Shown: piece after piece, positions 4,933-5,428 of the stretch
Layout of the letters: every line of letters starts with the position of its first letter
How positions within the stretch are numbered: the stretch's first letter is position 1
NCBI GenBank assembly: GCA_003246795.1
Contig: QKCS01000271.1
Coordinates: 1-5,428 of the forward strand
DNA from: Alphaproteobacteria bacterium
Lineage (GTDB): Bacteria; Pseudomonadota; Alphaproteobacteria; Micropepsales; Micropepsaceae
Reading direction: 5' to 3'
Length of the DNA stretch: 5,428 bases
Translations under genes and position numbers: made by a program
The notes under the pieces: model-generated
The model's input: the letters and a program-made list of their open reading frames with translations, nothing else
Databases searched by the model: none
Told to the model about the DNA's origin: nothing

Positions 4933-5428
4933 ATGAGCAACGCGAAATACAGAAGCCACCTTCCTCAACTCGAAGGACGATTCCTGCTGACCGACGGCGG
5001 ACTTGAAACGTCGCTGATCTATCGCCAGGGCATCGATCTGCCGCACTTCGCCGCTTTCGACCTGCTGCGCACGGTCGAGGGACGCCAGGCGCTGGACGCG
5101 TATTTCCGGCCTTACGGCGAGATCGCACGCGCGAACAATCGCGGCTTCGTCATCGAAACGCCGACGTGGCGGGCGAACCGCGATTGGGGCGAGACGCTGG
5201 GCTACAGCAAAGAGGCGCTTCGCGCGGTCAACCGCGAATCCGTCGATCTTGCCAAGGAAATCCGCGACGAATTCGAGACGCCGGACGCGCCGTTCGTCAT
5301 CAGCGGCAACATCGGGCCGCGCGGCGACGGCTACAATCCGGAAAACCTGATGTCGTCGAAGGAAGCGGAGGCTTATCACAGCGAGCAGATTTCCGTCTTC
5401 GCCGATACCGACGCCGACTTGGTGACCG
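4933..5428 (+). CDS. Homocysteine S-methyltransferase family protein (3' end outside window)
   Basis: The first 165 residues of a gene that runs off the window. The N-terminal LLTDGGLETSLI (18-29) is the start of the homocysteine S-methyltransferase (MmuM/BHMT/MetH N-domain) TIM barrel. It is followed by an HFAAFDLL strand/helix (38-45), FVIETPTWRANRDW (72-85, the family's 'E-T-x-T-[WY/F]' region) and VISGNIGPRGDGY (122-134). The family transfers a methyl group to homocysteine to make methionine, using a zinc held by one Cys and a later Cys-Cys pair. Those ligands lie in the missing C-terminal half, so catalytic competence and methyl donor cannot be judged. The start at 4933 has AAGGAG 6 nt upstream. 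The 177-bp gap after the kinase suggests a separate transcription unit, although no clear promoter or terminator is visible in it. No methionine-pathway neighbour is present in the window. Confidence 0.85.
   Translation, partial: MSNAKYRSHLPQLEGRFLLTDGGLETSLIYRQGIDLPHFAAFDLLRTVEGRQALDAYFRPYGEIARANNRGFVIETPTWRANRDWGETLGYSKEALRAVNRESVDLAKEIRDEFETPDAPFVISGNIGPRGDGYNPENLMSSKEAEAYHSEQISVFADTDADLVT

Overview
High-GC DNA with strong G/C preference at third codon positions, good Shine-Dalgarno sites and protein families typical of Proteobacteria. An Alphaproteobacterium is most likely: the exported TPR protein has the Cys...GCTALI N-terminal pattern that I associate with that class, and the regulator pair is OmpR/EnvZ-like. 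This placement rests on sequence feel, not on a marker gene. The window is an ordinary chromosomal stretch. I see no mobile element, CRISPR array, tRNA or rRNA.

Layout. Positions 1-1017 (+) hold the 3' part of an exported tetratricopeptide-repeat protein with a proline-rich tail. Its stop codon abuts the stop codon of a convergent flavoprotein gene, 1018-1683 (-), which belongs to the iodotyrosine-deiodinase branch of the nitroreductase superfamily. Behind that gene on the same strand lies 1795-2277 (-), a small exported protein with two canonical EF-hand calcium loops and proline-rich segments. A clear intrinsic terminator (1737-1767) separates these two minus-strand genes. Two perfect 12-bp palindromes fill the short leader between that terminator and the flavoprotein's ribosome binding site.

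A 193-bp divergent control region (2278-2470) leads rightward into a two-component operon. The response regulator (2471-3196, OmpR-like) and the sensor histidine kinase (3193-4755) overlap by an ATGA. After a 177-bp gap with some inverted repeats comes the 5' part of a homocysteine S-methyltransferase family gene, 4933 to the window end.

How the parts may work together. The EF-hand protein sits head-to-head with the two-component operon, and both it and the kinase's periplasmic domain carry similar Pro-rich stretches. This suggests, as inference only, an envelope-sensing module in which the EF-hand protein is a target or periplasmic partner of the kinase, with calcium or a related cation as a possible signal. 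The TPR protein, the deiodinase-like flavoprotein and the methyltransferase have no evident functional link to this module.
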